Assembly: GCF_004364645.1 (NCBI RefSeq)
Contig: NZ_SOAW01000002.1
Coordinates: 434,001-498,000, forward strand
DNA: 64,000 nt
Direction of reading: 5' to 3'
Source of the DNA: Naumannella halotolerans
GTDB lineage: Bacteria; Actinomycetota; Actinomycetes; Propionibacteriales; Propionibacteriaceae
A program made the position numbers and the translations under genes. The notes below the pieces were generated by a model, which worked only from the letters and a program-made list of their open reading frames with translations, did not search any database and was not told where the DNA came from. Of the stretch, positions 42,876 through 51,529 are shown one piece after another. Each line of letters begins with the position of its first letter. The first letter of the stretch is position 1.

Positions 42876-42921
42876 GACTGCCTTTCCTTCAGGGGCCGCG
42901 CGAGCAGCATCGACATGCCGT

Positions 42922-43455
42922 TCATCGTCCGGTGTCCGCCGAGATCTCGAACGACTCCAGCAGGCGCCGTTCGAGATCGGGATCGTGGGTGGGGGTGAGG
43001 GTCGCCACTGCGGCCGATTGCGGATAGGGCCAGACGGCGCCGACGATCCAGGTTCCCACCACGTCGTTGCCCTGCGGGTCGTCGATGGTGAAGCGCACCA
43101 GCCGACCGGTGGTGGCTCCGCGCAGTTCGACATCTCTGGACTCGACGATCTCGAAACCCTCGAAGGTCACCTGCGCCTGTGCGGTCAGAGTCGCCGCACC
43201 TTCGGCGGCCGAGGTGTAGTCGCCGAAGTCACCGGAGAGTCGGATCTGTTCGATCGAATCCGCTGCCACCGCCCAGCCGGCGGTCCACGGTTCCTCGGTC
43301 GGCACCTCGGTGGCCCAGGCGGCGGGGCGGTCGATGGTCAGCTTGCCCACCGTCACCTCGATGTAATTGGCATCCTCCGGGCTGGTGCAGCCGGCGAGCA
43401 GCACGATCGTCGCGGCGCCCGCAGCAATCACCGGACGGATCCGCTTCCGCTTCAC
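42922..43455 (-). CDS. Lipoprotein of the left Tad-flanking module
   Basis: 177 residues with a lipoprotein signal (VKRKRIRPVIAAGAATIVLLAGC, lipobox LAGC) and a globular beta-rich domain. Its layout (a hydrophobic strand, an IRLSGDFGDYTSAAEGAATL helix, GRLVRFTIDDPQGNDVVGTWIVG, and a final PDLERRLLESFEI helix) recalls PsbP/DcrB-like lipoproteins. The product at 56908 has a comparable arrangement of strands. The GTG start has GAAGGAG six bases upstream. Likely membrane-anchored outside the cell; role unknown, possibly pilus assembly. Confidence 0.7.
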   Translation of the reverse strand: MKRKRIRPVIAAGAATIVLLAGCTSPEDANYIEVTVGKLTIDRPAAWATEVPTEEPWTAGWAVAADSIEQIRLSGDFGDYTSAAEGAATLTAQAQVTFEGFEIVESRDVELRGATTGRLVRFTIDDPQGNDVVGTWIVGAVWPYPQSAAVATLTPTHDPDLERRLLESFEISADTGR

Positions 43456-43658
43456 GTAGGCTCCTTCACGTATCCGGCAACTGGTGCGCACGGTCGGCGA
43501 CGACAGCGGTCAAACTACCACGGAGCCGTGGTCCGGACCGTTGTCCGAACCAGACGTGAGGAGCGCGCATAGGCCCCGCGGCTGGATGCGGTCAAGCAGC
43601 AGAGCAGCAGTTGCTACCGCAAGGGAACGGGGCGTCTGCTCGGGAGAGGAGCCATCGG

Positions 43659-44309
43659 GTGGGAGTTGCGCTGATCTGTGGATTGATCGCCGGCATCGCC
43701 GGGATCGGATCGGTGCTGTTGTTGCGTCCACGGCACTACGTCCATGAGGGTTCGGAGCAGCACCGAAAGATCCCCCTCTGGCCGCTTCCCCTGGCAACCG
43801 CCTGGGGTGGATTCGCCACCGCCCTGCTCGGTGGCGACAACTGGACCGTGACGGGTTTGCTGGTTGCGGCCTGGATCTGGGGAATGTCGCTGGTGGTGAT
43901 CGACATCGAGGTGCACCGACTGCCGGATCGGATCGTACTGCCCGCCTACCCAGTGGTGATTGCCGTGCTCGCAGTGGCAGCCGGTACCGACGGCGAATGG
44001 TGGCCGTTCTGGCGGGCGATGATCTGCATGGTGGCAGCCCTGGTCGGGTACTTCCTGCTCGCAGTGGTCGGCTCGGGCAGTGCGGGACTGGGGCTGGGAG
44101 ACGTGAAGTTGGCCGGTGTCCTGGGCGCCCTTCTCGGGTGGTTCGGCTGGACGGCGGCGCTGGTCGGTCTACTGGCCGGCTTCGTGCTCGGGGGGCTGGT
44201 TGCGATCATCCTGCTGATCACCGGGCGCGCCGGACGGCGCGATCACCTTCCCCTCGGCCCGGCCATGATTCTCGGCGCGGCCGTCGTCTGGACTCTTCCG
44301 CTGGTCTGA
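43659..44309 (+). CDS. tadV: Prepilin peptidase, A24 family (TadV/CpaA-like)
   Basis: 216-residue membrane aspartyl protease that removes the leader of Flp-type prepilins. The two catalytic aspartates are in VVIDIEVHRLPDRIVLP and GLGLGDVKLAGVLGALLGW (the GxGD motif). About seven helices; no N-methyltransferase domain, as in TadV. The start is the GTG at 43659, supported by GGAGAGGAG upstream. It is the first plus-strand gene of the Tad locus. Likely substrates in this window are Flp, TadE, the TadE part of CpaE and the two large prepilin-like proteins. Confidence 0.88.
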   Translation: MGVALICGLIAGIAGIGSVLLLRPRHYVHEGSEQHRKIPLWPLPLATAWGGFATALLGGDNWTVTGLLVAAWIWGMSLVVIDIEVHRLPDRIVLPAYPVVIAVLAVAAGTDGEWWPFWRAMICMVAALVGYFLLAVVGSGSAGLGLGDVKLAGVLGALLGWFGWTAALVGLLAGFVLGGLVAIILLITGRAGRRDHLPLGPAMILGAAVVWTLPLV

Positions 44310-44332
44310 GGCCGTGCCGGCGCAAGTGCCGG

Positions 44333-44338
44333 TACAGT
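44333..44338 (+). promoter_or_regulatory. Candidate -10 box upstream of the vWA gene
   Basis: TACAGT 34 bases before the ATG at 44372 would give a leader of about 27 nt containing the ribosome binding site. It may be a second promoter within the locus. Confidence 0.35.
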
Positions 44339-44371
44339 CTGGCCCGACCCCGAGGAAACGGAGCCCCCTGC

Positions 44372-46195
44372 ATGTCCCTGAGGTTGTTGCCACTGCCGAC
44401 GGTTGCCCTGGCCGCCACGCTCGCTGTCGGGCTCGCTCCCGTCCCGGCCCATGCCGAGGACGACCAAGCCACCCAGGTGATGCTGCTGCTCGACGTGTCG
44501 GGGTCGATGAACGAGTCGGTGGATGGCTCAAGCACCAAACTGGAGGCTGCGCGGAAGGCACTCCGGGCCGTCGGTGAGTCCCTGCCCGAGGGGACCCAGG
44601 TGGGGTTGCGGGTCTACGGATCGGAGATCGCAGAGTCCAAGGAGGTCAATCCGGCGGCCTGCGAGGACACCGAACTGGTGATGCCCATGGGTGCCTTGCA
44701 ACGTGATCGGATGTATGCAGCAGCCGACTCATTCGAAGCCAAGGGGGAAACACCGATCGCCTATTCCCTGGAACAGACCGTCGGTGACTTCGAGGAGAAC
44801 GGCAAGAAGGTCGTCGTGTTGATCTCCGACGGGGAGGAGAACTGTTCCCCCGACCCGTGTGCGACCGCCGAAGAGTTGGCCGACGCCGGGGTCGACCTGC
44901 AGTTCAATGCCGTCGGCTTCGGGGTGAACAACGAGGCTCGCAGCCAGTTGACCTGCATTGCCGAGAAGGGCGGCGGCGCCTACTTCGACGCCGACAACAC
45001 CGACGAACTGGTGGAAGCGATCGAGAAGCTGGCGACCCGGGCTTTGCGCCCGTTCGCGATCTCCGGGACACCGGTCGAGGGAACCTCGACGGCTCCGGGC
45101 GCACCGGTGGTGGGGGCAGGGCAGTACACCGACACGATGCCGGTCGGGGAGACCCTGCACTACCGGATCGAGCGGTCCGTACCCGGTTCCTGGATTACCG
45201 CGACGGCGGACACGGTGATGACACCGGACGGCATCGTCACCCAGGAGAACTGGTCGGCGACACTGAGCGATGAACAGGGCAATGAATGTGCCTCCGAGGT
45301 GGACCGGAGCTCATCCAGCTTCACCTCCGACCGCGTTCTGGGGGTGGCGGTCCGTTCCACCGACGCCTGTTCCGACGGGCCACTCTTCCTGGCCATCGAG
45401 CGGGATCAGGTCGCCGGGGGGACCGATGCGGCGAAGGAGTTCGAGATCGTCATCGACGAGGAGCCGCCGATCACCAATTACGACCAGTTGCCCGAGCCGG
45501 CGACGATGCCCTCAGGGCAGGATCCGGTCGAGGAGCAGGGGGACACCGAGGCCGTGACCGGCGGTACCGCATTCTCCGACGCCGGGGAGATCGGTGAAGG
45601 CAGTTGGCGCGACGAGGTCACCGTCGGCGAGACCGTGTTGTACAAGGTGCCGTTGGAGGCCGGTCAGTCCTTCCGGGCCACAGTGGTGGGGCCCGGTGAC
45701 GGCGATCCACCGGTCGACGGTGCTGCCTCGCTGGTGGTGCGCAGCCGCACCCTCGGGGTGGACCGGGCCGAACTGGCCAGCACTTCCACGGTGCTGATGC
45801 GCCAGAACTCACCCGCCGAGCTGACGGTGGGAACGCCCGAGGTACGCGTCCGCAATCGTGAGAGTTCAGGGGCCGTGGCGAGCGCATCGCAGGCCGGTGA
45901 CTACTACCTCGCAGTGGAGGTCGAGCCAGGGCAGCCCGATCTTCGCGGCCGCATCCTGCCCATTCAGGTGAACCTGGCGATCGAAGGGGAGCCTGCCGGG
46001 GCACCGGTCCACGCCGAACCCGAGCCGACTGCCGAACCGAGCATCGAACAGCCGACCGAGGATCCGGCTCCGGTCACCGAGGGTGAACCTGGCACGCCGC
46101 GGTGGGTCCCCCTCGCGCTGGTCGGCGGTGGTGTGCTGCTGCTCGGTGTCGGTGCCGGTGCCGGTCTGCTGATCGCTCGCCGGGTACGACGGTGA
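44372..46195 (+). CDS. Secreted von Willebrand factor A protein with C-terminal membrane anchor
   Basis: 607 residues: a signal peptide (PTVALAATLAVGLAPVPAHA), a vWA domain (about 35-225) with the metal-site motif LLLDVSGSMNES and the conserved VVVLISDGEENCSPDPC, two beta-rich regions, a Glu/Pro/Thr linker, a C-terminal helix (VPLALVGGGVLLLGVGAGAGLLIA) and RRVRR. The vWA domain is closest in wording to the YfbK/Mg-chelatase-type secreted group. It sits between the prepilin peptidase and the rest of the Tad operon, so an adhesin or assembly role is plausible; vWA proteins occur as minor components of other pili. Confidence 0.82.
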   Translation: MSLRLLPLPTVALAATLAVGLAPVPAHAEDDQATQVMLLLDVSGSMNESVDGSSTKLEAARKALRAVGESLPEGTQVGLRVYGSEIAESKEVNPAACEDTELVMPMGALQRDRMYAAADSFEAKGETPIAYSLEQTVGDFEENGKKVVVLISDGEENCSPDPCATAEELADAGVDLQFNAVGFGVNNEARSQLTCIAEKGGGAYFDADNTDELVEAIEKLATRALRPFAISGTPVEGTSTAPGAPVVGAGQYTDTMPVGETLHYRIERSVPGSWITATADTVMTPDGIVTQENWSATLSDEQGNECASEVDRSSSSFTSDRVLGVAVRSTDACSDGPLFLAIERDQVAGGTDAAKEFEIVIDEEPPITNYDQLPEPATMPSGQDPVEEQGDTEAVTGGTAFSDAGEIGEGSWRDEVTVGETVLYKVPLEAGQSFRATVVGPGDGDPPVDGAASLVVRSRTLGVDRAELASTSTVLMRQNSPAELTVGTPEVRVRNRESSGAVASASQAGDYYLAVEVEPGQPDLRGRILPIQVNLAIEGEPAGAPVHAEPEPTAEPSIEQPTEDPAPVTEGEPGTPRWVPLALVGGGVLLLGVGAGAGLLIARRVRR

Positions 46196-46304
46196 AGCCG
46201 GTTCGGCGCTCTGCGGGGGTCGCCGACCATTTCGGCAGAGGCTCTGAAGATGCGCCGACGCGGTGATAGCTTTCGATCGGTTCACCAGCAGGAAGGGGAA
46301 TGTG

Positions 46305-47507
46305 ATGCTTTTGGCGGTCGTGGGCGTTGAGGACTTCGAGGGCGTGGCAGGCGTTCCCCAGCCTGAGTCGACGGCATTGTTGGACGCGATCGAACGTGTT
46401 GCGGCGCCGATCTCCGACGACGACCACGTCCTGATCCTGGTGCCGCCGGACTACGAGGTGCAGACCCGGGAACTCGTCCATGTGGCCATCGCCAGTCATC
46501 CGGAGAAGTATTTCGGAATTCTTGCCCTCAACCACCACCCTTTCGGTCTGACCGGCCTGGCTACCACCGTGAAGTGGGCCGAGGGCCGGGCGTGGCACGA
46601 CCCCGGTGAGGCGGTCGCGGTGGTCCGGCAGTTGGCACTCAGCTCACGCAGCCTGCTCTGGCATCCGCGTGGACTCACGCGTGGCCTGAAGCCCACGACC
46701 AGACAGCGTCTGCGCAGTTGGTTCGGCCGCCCGGGGTTCTTCAGCGTGCTCGGTGATCCGACATTGGTCGATGGTGTCGACGGCCCGCCGCTGCCGGACC
46801 ACAGCAGGCTCAGCGTGGCCGGTGAGGTGTCCGGGCTGCTGGCCGAGCAGCTCACCGGTGTCGACTACGGAACGGTCGGTGTGCGTTCGACGATCCGGCC
46901 TCCGGTGGAAGGTCGGGGTGCCGTGGAACTCTTCGCGCTGGGTTCGCTGAAACCGGTCCGTGAACTCGATCAGCGCTGCCCGACCTGTGGTGTCTCGATC
47001 GGCGCCGGTGGCTGCCTCTACTGCTCCCAACGCGGACTCGCCGGGGCCGACGTGGTCGCGCTGGCTTCCCCGGAGGAGATTCGCGCGACCGCTGCGGCCA
47101 TCGATGCGACCGGCGGGGGCGCGGCCGTCGGCTTCGGTGGTACCCGTACCCAACCGACCGCCCGGGCCCAACCGACCGCCCGGGCCCAACCGGCTGCCCG
47201 GGCCCAATCGACCGCCCGGGCCCAATCGACCGCTCAGGCTCAACCGTCCGTTCGCACCTGGGGCACGTCGGCGCCGGCCAGGGCCGCGATCGCCGAGGAA
47301 TCCGGTTCCGACCGTGACGCCGGTCCGGGCTCGGTTCCCGCGCGGGCAGCCGGATTTCCCGGGCCCGCCCGAGCGACCAGTGTCCCTGGGCCCAATTCCA
47401 GCGGGTCCGTGAGCCCTGTCGAAATGGCCCCGGACCAGCAAGGCTTCGGTATGGACCCGCCGTCCACCCGAACTGTTCGAAGTTCCCGGTCTGGAGGTAA
47501 CCGATGA
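46305..47507 (+). CDS. Tad-operon protein with central zinc ribbon and TARAQ repeats
   Basis: 400 residues, cytoplasmic by composition, family not recognised. Residues 1 to about 235 look globular, with a hydrophobic-acidic opening (MLLAVVGVEDFEGVAG). A CPTC...CLYC pair at about 240-257 is a likely treble-clef or ribbon zinc site. The C-terminal 140 residues are low complexity, including five-residue repeats (PTARAQ PTARAQ PAARAQ STARAQ STAQAQ) encoded by a 15-bp tandem repeat at about 47157-47242. The stop overlaps the cpaB ATG (ATGA), so it belongs to the Tad operon. It could be an assembly or regulatory factor. Confidence 0.65.
   Translation: MLLAVVGVEDFEGVAGVPQPESTALLDAIERVAAPISDDDHVLILVPPDYEVQTRELVHVAIASHPEKYFGILALNHHPFGLTGLATTVKWAEGRAWHDPGEAVAVVRQLALSSRSLLWHPRGLTRGLKPTTRQRLRSWFGRPGFFSVLGDPTLVDGVDGPPLPDHSRLSVAGEVSGLLAEQLTGVDYGTVGVRSTIRPPVEGRGAVELFALGSLKPVRELDQRCPTCGVSIGAGGCLYCSQRGLAGADVVALASPEEIRATAAAIDATGGGAAVGFGGTRTQPTARAQPTARAQPAARAQSTARAQSTAQAQPSVRTWGTSAPARAAIAEESGSDRDAGPGSVPARAAGFPGPARATSVPGPNSSGSVSPVEMAPDQQGFGMDPPSTRTVRSSRSGGNR
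47157..47242 (+). repeat. In-frame 15-bp tandem repeat in the zinc-ribbon protein gene
   Basis: About six units of ACCGCCCGGGCCCAA(C/T) encode (T/A)ARAQ(P/S). Units are nearly identical at the DNA level, so length variation by slippage is likely. Confidence 0.8.
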
Positions 47508-48232
47508 ATCCGCGCCAGCGGCGTGGCGTGTTCCTGATGATCTTGGCCGCCGTGGTTGCCGCGGCTGTCTTCGTCGGGGTCTCGAACTACGTGCGGGAGG
47601 TGAACAGCCGAGTGGGGCCGATGGTCACCATCTATCAGGTCAAGGAGGATCTGCAGGCGTTCACGACGTTGTCGGGCGACAACACCGAACCGGTCCAGGT
47701 CCCCGAGCGGTGGGCGGCGGCGAACACCGTTCTGCAGAGCCAGGACATCGACGGCCGGGTGACCGCGGTCCCGATGGCTGCCGGTTCGCCGATCAGTCTC
47801 GATGTCCTGGTCCCACCCAGTGACCTGAATGCCGATGAACGTGAGATCGCCGTGAACGTCGATGCGGTGACCGGTATCGCCGGCCGGATACGCCCCGGCG
47901 ACCGGGTGGATGTCTACGCGGTGTTCGCCGATGTGCCCGGTCTGCCGCAGCAGGCGCGGATCCTGGTCGAGAACGTCCGGGTGGTTTCGGTTGCCGGTCA
48001 GCAGCAGGTGCTGTCGCCGGACTCGGAGACCCTGCAGGATGTGATCCCGGTGACCCTCGCGCTGCCGTCGGAAGCTGCCCTCTCGGTCACCTACGCCAAC
48101 ACCTTCGCGGCTCAGGTGCGGCTGGTCGGTCTACCTCCCGGGGTTGCCCAGGATCGGTCGGACGAGGAGAAGACCTACGACGCCTCCCAGCTCGGAGGCG
48201 ACGCCGTGCCGGTGGAAGGAGCGGGGTCGTGA
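47504..48232 (+). CDS. cpaB: Flp pilus assembly protein CpaB/RcpC
   Basis: 242 residues: one N-terminal helix (GVFLMILAAVVAAAVFVGVSNYV), a SAF/RcpC domain with AVPMAAGSPISLDVLV and the AVNVDAVTGIAGRIRPGDRVDVYAVF signature, and a short C-terminal tail. In diderms RcpC helps form the outer-membrane channel; in monoderms it remains part of the Tad machine, perhaps as a wall-side scaffold. Coupled to both neighbours by four-base overlaps (ATGA upstream, GTGA downstream). Confidence 0.85.
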   Translation: MNPRQRRGVFLMILAAVVAAAVFVGVSNYVREVNSRVGPMVTIYQVKEDLQAFTTLSGDNTEPVQVPERWAAANTVLQSQDIDGRVTAVPMAAGSPISLDVLVPPSDLNADEREIAVNVDAVTGIAGRIRPGDRVDVYAVFADVPGLPQQARILVENVRVVSVAGQQQVLSPDSETLQDVIPVTLALPSEAALSVTYANTFAAQVRLVGLPPGVAQDRSDEEKTYDASQLGGDAVPVEGAGS

Positions 48233-49872
48233 ACCATGTGGTGATCGCCATCGCCGACCAGGTGCTCAATCAACAGTTGCGTACCCGGTTGGAGGAGTCC
48301 GACTTCGATGTCACCGTGGACGGTGTCGCCGAATCACCGAACGAACTGGCCGCCATCGTCCTCAAGCACCGGCCGCAAGTGCTGTTCGTCCACGATCACT
48401 TCGGTGGCAGGCCCGGTGCGGTGTTGCCGGTGGTCCGGGACCTGATCAGCCGGGATCCGGGCCTTTCGGTGCTCGTGGTCAGCTCCGCGCGCGGTGCGGA
48501 GGTCTACAGCAATGCCATGGACATGGGGGCGGTCGGGGTCCTGCTGGACCCGTTCGGGTTGGAGGAACTGAACCAACGCCTGGGATCGGCGATCGAGCGC
48601 AGCCAGGTCATCCGGGCGGCTGCCGGTGACGGTGGCGGTCGTAATCGGGTCGACGACCCGGGTCGGGTGATCAGTATCGCCGGGGCGAAGGGCGGCGTCG
48701 GGACGACCATTTTCGCCACCCATCTCGCCTGGGACATCGCCACCAGTGAGCCCGGGATGCGGGTGTGCCTGATGGATCTGGACATCGAGAAGGGCGACGT
48801 CCCCAGCTATCTCGATGTGAACCACCGGGTCTCGATCGCCGACCTGGCCAAGATCAGCGATGATCTGGCGCCGCGATCGGTCTCCGACACCGTGATCGTG
48901 CACACCAGCGGACTTCACCTGTTGCTGGCCCCGACCGAGATCCGTGAGGCGGAGTTCGTCACCCCCGATGCCGTGCGACGAATCATCGCCCGATTGCGGA
49001 CGATGTACCACCTGGTGATCGTGGACACGGGGTCTGCGGTGACGACCAGTCAGGCGGCTGCTGTCGAGTCCTCAGACCTGACGGTGCAACTGGTCAGGGC
49101 CGAGGTGCCGGCACTGCGGGCGGCACGACGGCAGATGGTGGCCTGGGAGTCGTTGGGGGTGGCCGAGCCGGAGGACGTGCGGGTCGTGGTCAACCGCTTC
49201 GACAAGCGGGGTGAGATCCAGCAGGACACGATCGATCGATTGGTTCTCGGTGAACGCTCACAGATCCTGTTGCCGGTGCTCGATCAGGCACTGTCACGAG
49301 CAGGCAACACCCGTACGCCCTCGGAGGTACGCAACCAACGGTGGTGGAAGAGTGTCCGGGCCATCGGTGACGAACTCGATGTGGCGCAGAAGTTCCGCGA
49401 GTCCCTGGCCGAGTCGGCCGGAACCGCCACCAGCGTGCGGAATGCGGCAAGCGCAAGCGGTGGGTCGGTGGCCGCGGACGGCCGCCGTGGTGGAGCAGTG
49501 ACCGGAGCGGCTTCCGGGAGCAAGGTCGCCCGTGGGCGGCGGAGTGCCGACGCCGGCCAGATCGCGTTGGAAACCGCGGCGATGTTCCCATTGGCCCTCG
49601 CGGTCCTCGTCCTGTGCATGCAGTTCCTGCTGCTCGGCCTGTCCTTCGTCTGGTGCGGGGTCGCCTCGGACGCCGCAGCGCGAGCTGTCTCGCTCGGTGA
49701 GGACCCGACCGCAGCGGTGGCTGCGGCCGTTCCCTCGGGAATGTCCACCTCGGTGTCCTTCACTCCGGATGGCCAGGTCGAGGTCGGTGTGGATTCGCCA
49801 TTGCTGGTGGGATCGGGGGTCACCCAGAGTGTCGAGATCGACACCCGGCGATCCGTTGTGGAGGAACCGTGA
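48229..49872 (+). CDS. cpaE: CpaE/TadZ-type ATPase with a C-terminal TadE-like prepilin domain (fusion)
   Basis: 547 residues. Residues 1-120 are a receiver-like domain lacking a complete phosphorylation site; about 145-400 are a ParA/MinD-type ATPase (deviant Walker A GAKGGVGTT at 152-160, MDLDIEKGDV, VIVDTGSAVT) that localises the Tad machine at the membrane. After a Ser/Ala/Gly linker, residues from 440 are a TadE-like prepilin: RRSADAG then QIALE, with G443 as cleavage site and glutamate at +5, followed by the helix TAAMFPLALAVLVLCMQFLLLGL. One uninterrupted frame covers both. An in-frame GTG at 49498 might allow separate translation of the TadE part. Peptidase cleavage would release a pseudopilin. 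Confidence 0.85.
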   Translation: MNHVVIAIADQVLNQQLRTRLEESDFDVTVDGVAESPNELAAIVLKHRPQVLFVHDHFGGRPGAVLPVVRDLISRDPGLSVLVVSSARGAEVYSNAMDMGAVGVLLDPFGLEELNQRLGSAIERSQVIRAAAGDGGGRNRVDDPGRVISIAGAKGGVGTTIFATHLAWDIATSEPGMRVCLMDLDIEKGDVPSYLDVNHRVSIADLAKISDDLAPRSVSDTVIVHTSGLHLLLAPTEIREAEFVTPDAVRRIIARLRTMYHLVIVDTGSAVTTSQAAAVESSDLTVQLVRAEVPALRAARRQMVAWESLGVAEPEDVRVVVNRFDKRGEIQQDTIDRLVLGERSQILLPVLDQALSRAGNTRTPSEVRNQRWWKSVRAIGDELDVAQKFRESLAESAGTATSVRNAASASGGSVAADGRRGGAVTGAASGSKVARGRRSADAGQIALETAAMFPLALAVLVLCMQFLLLGLSFVWCGVASDAAARAVSLGEDPTAAVAAAVPSGMSTSVSFTPDGQVEVGVDSPLLVGSGVTQSVEIDTRRSVVEEP

Positions 49873-50225
49873 TGGGTGGATCAGCGGACCGCCCGCCACG
49901 ACGGTGCCGACGCGATCGCGGGTCGGCCACCTTGGAGATCGTCGCCCTGGTGCCGATGGTGATGGTGGTGCTGTTGCTCGGGATGCAGCTGCTCGCGGTC
50001 GTCTACACGGCCAATGCCGCTTCCCAGGCCGCCCGGGATGCGGCGCGCGCCTACTCCTTGGGACAGAGTCCGGTCTCGGCGGCCGAGGCAAGCCTGCCGG
50101 GGTCGTTGAGCCTGGTGTCGGTCGATGCCTTCGGCCCCGATCATGGTGTCCGGGTGGTGGTCGAGGCCCCGAGCTTCGTCGTGATCGCCGATCGTGATGT
50201 GACTCGTGAAGTGGTCATGCCATGA
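49869..50225 (+). CDS. tadE: TadE-like pseudopilin
   Basis: 118 residues with a class III prepilin signal: Arg-rich leader (PPRRCRRDRG), cleavage after G18, SATLE (glutamate at +5), and helix IVALVPMVMVVLLLGMQLLAVVY, followed by ASQAARDAARAYSLGQ, the usual TadE continuation. It would be processed by TadV and join the pilus base or initiate assembly. Starts by four-base overlap with the cpaE stop (two tandem starts, GTG then ATG) and overlaps cpaF by four bases. Confidence 0.85.
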   Translation: MMGGSADRPPRRCRRDRGSATLEIVALVPMVMVVLLLGMQLLAVVYTANAASQAARDAARAYSLGQSPVSAAEASLPGSLSLVSVDAFGPDHGVRVVVEAPSFVVIADRDVTREVVMP

Positions 50226-51529
50226 GGGCAGGGTTCAGCGAGAGTTTCGCCCGACGCAATCCGTTGGCCGGTGTGACCGACACCGACGACGCCCTGGTCG
50301 AACGATTCAAGACCCTGCTGCTGGACGAGGTCGACCTGACCGAACTCTCGCGGCTCGCCGAGGGTGAGCGACGTGCCCGGTTGGAGCGGGTGCTCGCGGC
50401 ATTGATCTCCCGTGAAGGCGTGATCCTGTCCACTCGGGAACGCGGAACTCTGGTCCGCCGGGTGGTCGACGAGGCAATCGGCCTGGGTGTCTTGGAACCC
50501 CTGCTGTCCGACGAGACGATCTCCGAGATCATGATCAACGGTCACGAGACCGTCTATGTCGAACGCTTCGGTCAGTTGGAGCGGATTCCGTCAGGTTTCA
50601 CGTCCGAGGAACAGCTGATCCAGACCATCGACCGGATCGTCTCCGCGGTGAACCGGCGAGTCGACGAGGCCAGCCCGATGGTGGATGCCCGGTTGCCCGC
50701 GGACTCCCGCCTCCCCCGAGGTGCGCGGGTGAACGTCGTGCTGCCTCCGCTGTCGCTGAACGGGCCCGCAGTCACCATTCGTCTGTTCCCGAAGGCCTAC
50801 GGGCTGGCTGAGTTGATGCAGCGCGGCACCATGGACCAGCCCACGGCGGATCTCCTGTCGGCCTGCGTCCGGGCCCGGCTGAACGTGATCGTCTCCGGTG
50901 GTACTGCCTCCGGCAAGACCACCTTGCTGAATGCCCTGTCGCAGTTCATCCCCGGCCGGGAGCGCATCGTCACCATCGAGGATGCGGCCGAACTCTCCCT
51001 GTCGCAGGAACATGTGCTGCGGATGGAGACCCGTCCGGCCAACGTCGACGGCAAGGGCGCGATCGTGATCCGTGATCTGGTCCGCAACGCATTGCGGATG
51101 CGGCCCGACCGGATCATCGTCGGTGAGGTCCGGGGTGGTGAGTCCCTGGACATGTTACAGGCGATGAACACCGGCCACGACGGTTCATTGGCCACGGTGC
51201 ACGCGAACAGCGCCGATGATGCGCTGTCGCGAATCGAGACCCTGGCGACCATGAGTGACGTGGAGGTCCCGTTCGCTGCGATCCGGGACCAGGTCAACAA
51301 TGCGGTGCATGTGATCGTCCAGCTGACCCGGCACGCCGACGGGACCCGACGCGTCACCGAGGTGGCCCAGGTGGTCTCCCGACGTCGGGAGGACTACCGG
51401 CTGCAGACGATCGCGCGTTGGGACGCGATCGATCAACTGTTCCACAGGTACCCAGCACCGGAGCGGATGCTGAGTCTCCTGCAGTCCGGTGGAGAGCCTC
51501 TGCCGGACACGTGGACGGTGACGAATTGA
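50222..51529 (+). CDS. cpaF: Tad pilus motor ATPase CpaF/TadA
   Basis: 435-residue secretion ATPase of the type II/IV superfamily that powers pilus extension (and in Tad systems retraction). Walker [10 protein letters not shown] at about 226-234, the Asp-box region [10 protein letters not shown], Walker [22 protein letters not shown], and the His-box segment [15 protein letters not shown] are complete. The N-terminal domain contains [26 protein letters not shown], the CpaF signature. Overlaps tadE and tadB, in the middle of the core operon. Confidence 0.93.
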   Translation: MRAGFSESFARRNPLAGVTDTDDALVERFKTLLLDEVDLTELSRLAEGERRARLERVLAALISREGVILSTRERGTLVRRVVDEAIGLGVLEPLLSDETISEIMINGHETVYVERFGQLERIPSGFTSEEQLIQTIDRIVSAVNRRVDEASPMVDARLPADSRLPRGARVNVVLPPLSLNGPAVTIRLFPKAYGLAELMQRGTMDQPTADLLSACVRARLNVIVSGGTASGKTTLLNALSQFIPGRERIVTIEDAAELSLSQEHVLRMETRPANVDGKGAIVIRDLVRNALRMRPDRIIVGEVRGGESLDMLQAMNTGHDGSLATVHANSADDALSRIETLATMSDVEVPFAAIRDQVNNAVHVIVQLTRHADGTRRVTEVAQVVSRRREDYRLQTIARWDAIDQLFHRYPAPERMLSLLQSGGEPLPDTWTVTN

